Shown here: positions 7,601-8,028 of the stretch, piece by piece
Layout: every line of letters begins with the position of its first letter
Numbering within the stretch: the first letter of the stretch is position 1
Assembly: GCA_903864375.1 (NCBI GenBank)
Contig: CAIPFS010000606.1
Coordinates: 1 to 8,028, forward strand
DNA length: 8,028 bases
DNA from: an uncultured Verrucomicrobiota bacterium
GTDB lineage: Bacteria > Verrucomicrobiota > Verrucomicrobiia > Limisphaerales > UBA9464
Direction: 5' to 3'
Notes under the pieces: model-generated
The model's input: only the letters and a program-made list of their open reading frames with translations
Told to the model about the DNA's origin: nothing
Databases searched by the model: none
Made by a program: the position numbers and the translations under genes

Positions 7601-8028
7601 CTCGAAGGCCACCGTTTCCAATCTTTTCGGCGTGCGGCCACTTTTGATGAGCGTCGTGGAGGCGACCACGCTGGAATCAACCGTGTTCCTGAATCGTGGC
7701 AACCGGTTTGAGCCGCATCCCCTGCCGGTGGAGGCTCAATGGAGTCCGGCATTCGGCGTGGCGGTGGGGGATATGGACGGAGATGGCCGGGAGGATGTCT
7801 TTCTGGCTCAGAATTGCTTTGGAGTGAACAATTCTGTGTCACTGCTGAATGGGGGGAGGGGACTCTGGCTTCAGGGCCGCGGTGACGGCTCCTTTCGGCC
7901 CGTTCCTGGACCGGAAAGTGGCATCATCCTCTACGGGGAGCAGCGGGGTGCGGCTGCTGGCAGAAAAGTCATCGGGCGAGATGACAATTCCACTGTCAAT
8001 ATCAACCTCAATCGCAACGAACGCATAC
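4689..8028 (+). CDS. Large secreted CRTAC1-like protein, paralog of the preceding gene, 3' end missing
   Basis: The frame is open to the window edge, giving at least 1113 residues without a stop. From 4689 the protein starts with a hydrophobic segment (MSLLIGVVLLQVLPTLPLWG), a likely signal peptide matching the LQV-containing core of the upstream paralog. With this start the first two calcium loops fall at residues 84 (DVDGDGWCD) and 136 (DLDGDGDLD), identical to the paralog. Others lie at 185, 287, 339, 420, 506, 682, 784, 839, 890 and 1028. An ASPIC/UnbV domain spans about 546-621 (NTRGIGSRV, GGRYLS, VEWRSGRRS). The second half begins QPLLPRRLGQSGPGIAW and includes GWWNGIGVGDFDGDGRLD. A C-terminal ASPIC/UnbV domain is expected beyond the edge. 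Oddities: the n-region from 4689 has no positive charge, whereas the in-frame residues just before it (RYAQWKW) do, so the real start may be upstream, for example ATG 4500. The last visible repeat lacks its calcium motif. Role as for the paralog: exported, calcium-binding, otherwise unknown. Confidence 0.92.
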   Translation, partial: MSLLIGVVLLQVLPTLPLWGTTPPEWREGDGFRSVPLKIPLAGHVGFIQLPPSQTGIQFSNVLSDDQAALNQILTNGSGVAAGDVDGDGWCDLYFCRLGGPNALYRNLGGRRFEEVAGASGVACEGLQSTGAAFADLDGDGDLDLIVNTLGGGTHLFFNDGHGHFSHSADVLNPRRAGMSLTLADIDGDGDLDLYVANYRSTTVRSTGLQMLLVNGKKTLKPEDRDGMMITPEGLLREYGEVDVLYLNDGKGGMTPESWTSGRFSDENGIPLVTPPRDWGLSAMFHDINGDGVPDLYVCNDFWTPDRAWINDGKGGFRAMARTALPATPTFSMGVDFADLNRDGVDDFLVLDMLGSTREQRIRHASHVGGDGPYAGVGFERPQIERNTLFVGRGDGTFGEIAQFAGLDATDWSWCPLFLDVDLDGYEDVIIGTGNLFDTQNGDAEDRIRARGRWPRERIPYKLLEYPRLPQATHAYRNRGNLTFQENAAAWGLNAVGVSHGMCLADLDNDGGLDVVANVLNGPARLFWNETSAPRVAVRLCGRAPNTRGIGSRVRLLGGAVPSQSQEIICGGRYLSCDDPVRVFAAGSITNDLTLEVEWRSGRRSRIHPVHPDNLYEIREPEGESVSPRRVSDDDSSINPLFEDVSRLISPGDRVSVADESQAQPLLPRRLGQSGPGIAWFDVDGDGWDDLMVGGGQGNVPQVLLNQQGRSFLSVTKPASSGSEGNAGSCVLGIGRSLVMLGLADGIPGRSPSGGVNILDIARGTRTNAIPGSPSATGALCLTDFDGDGWLDVFVGGRYKPGRYPEPATSRIYRGGPTGWTLAREFSDLGMVSGAVWSDLDSDGWPELILAMDWGPVRVFHNDHGTLRETTQELGLSGYTGWWNGIGVGDFDGDGRLDLVVGNWGLNSPYRASAEFPQHLYHGDFWGTGTVDLLEAGRVPGGGPEVPLRDWDALTTVWPGLRDEWPTRESFSKATVSNLFGVRPLLMSVVEATTLESTVFLNRGNRFEPHPLPVEAQWSPAFGVAVGDMDGDGREDVFLAQNCFGVNNSVSLLNGGRGLWLQGRGDGSFRPVPGPESGIILYGEQRGAAAGRKVIGRDDNSTVNINLNRNERI

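Noticed and set aside
903..7796. Recurrent GATGTGGATGGCGAC-like DNA motifs as a repeat array or CRISPR
   Set aside because: They are irregularly spaced, vary in sequence, and are all in frame as DxDGDG calcium loops, so they are protein repeats and not a DNA repeat array.

Overview
The window looks like a fragment of a bacterial chromosome or metagenomic contig of fairly high G+C (roughly 60% by eye). All credible coding is on the + strand. It holds the 3' end of one gene, one complete very large gene, and most of a second very large gene that runs off the right edge. All three encode proteins built from FG-GAP/VCBS-type repeats, recognisable by many calcium-loop motifs of the form DxDGDGxxD. 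The two large proteins also carry ASPIC/UnbV domains, which places them in the CRTAC1-like group. No taxonomic marker is present. The style (large secreted CRTAC1-like paralogs in tandem, palindrome-bearing spacers) suggests Verrucomicrobiota or a relative, but this is inference; Planctomycetota, Bacteroidota and Acidobacteriota also carry such genes.

Layout. Positions 1-657 hold the C-terminal 218 residues of a VCBS-repeat protein. Its stop codon overlaps the start of the second gene in an ATGA junction at 654-657. Positions 654-4352 encode a 1232-residue secreted protein with 13 calcium-loop motifs and two ASPIC/UnbV domains, one mid-protein and one C-terminal. Its stop again lies in an ATGA junction (4349-4352), but the frame opened by that ATG closes after 18 codons. 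A spacer of about 336 bases follows (4353-4688), containing two strong palindromes (4407-4420 and 4429-4451). From 4689, or less likely from 4500, a paralog of the second gene runs to the end of the window with the same domain order and almost the same repeat spacing.

How the genes work together. The layout suggests one transcription unit producing several exported, calcium-stabilised beta-propeller-like proteins that probably act at the cell surface or outside the cell in binding or adhesion. No enzyme, transporter, regulator, RNA gene, CRISPR array or transposase was seen. The biochemical role of these proteins cannot be read from the sequence. I do not see a clearly new system. The most unusual part is the disrupted junction between the second and third genes.
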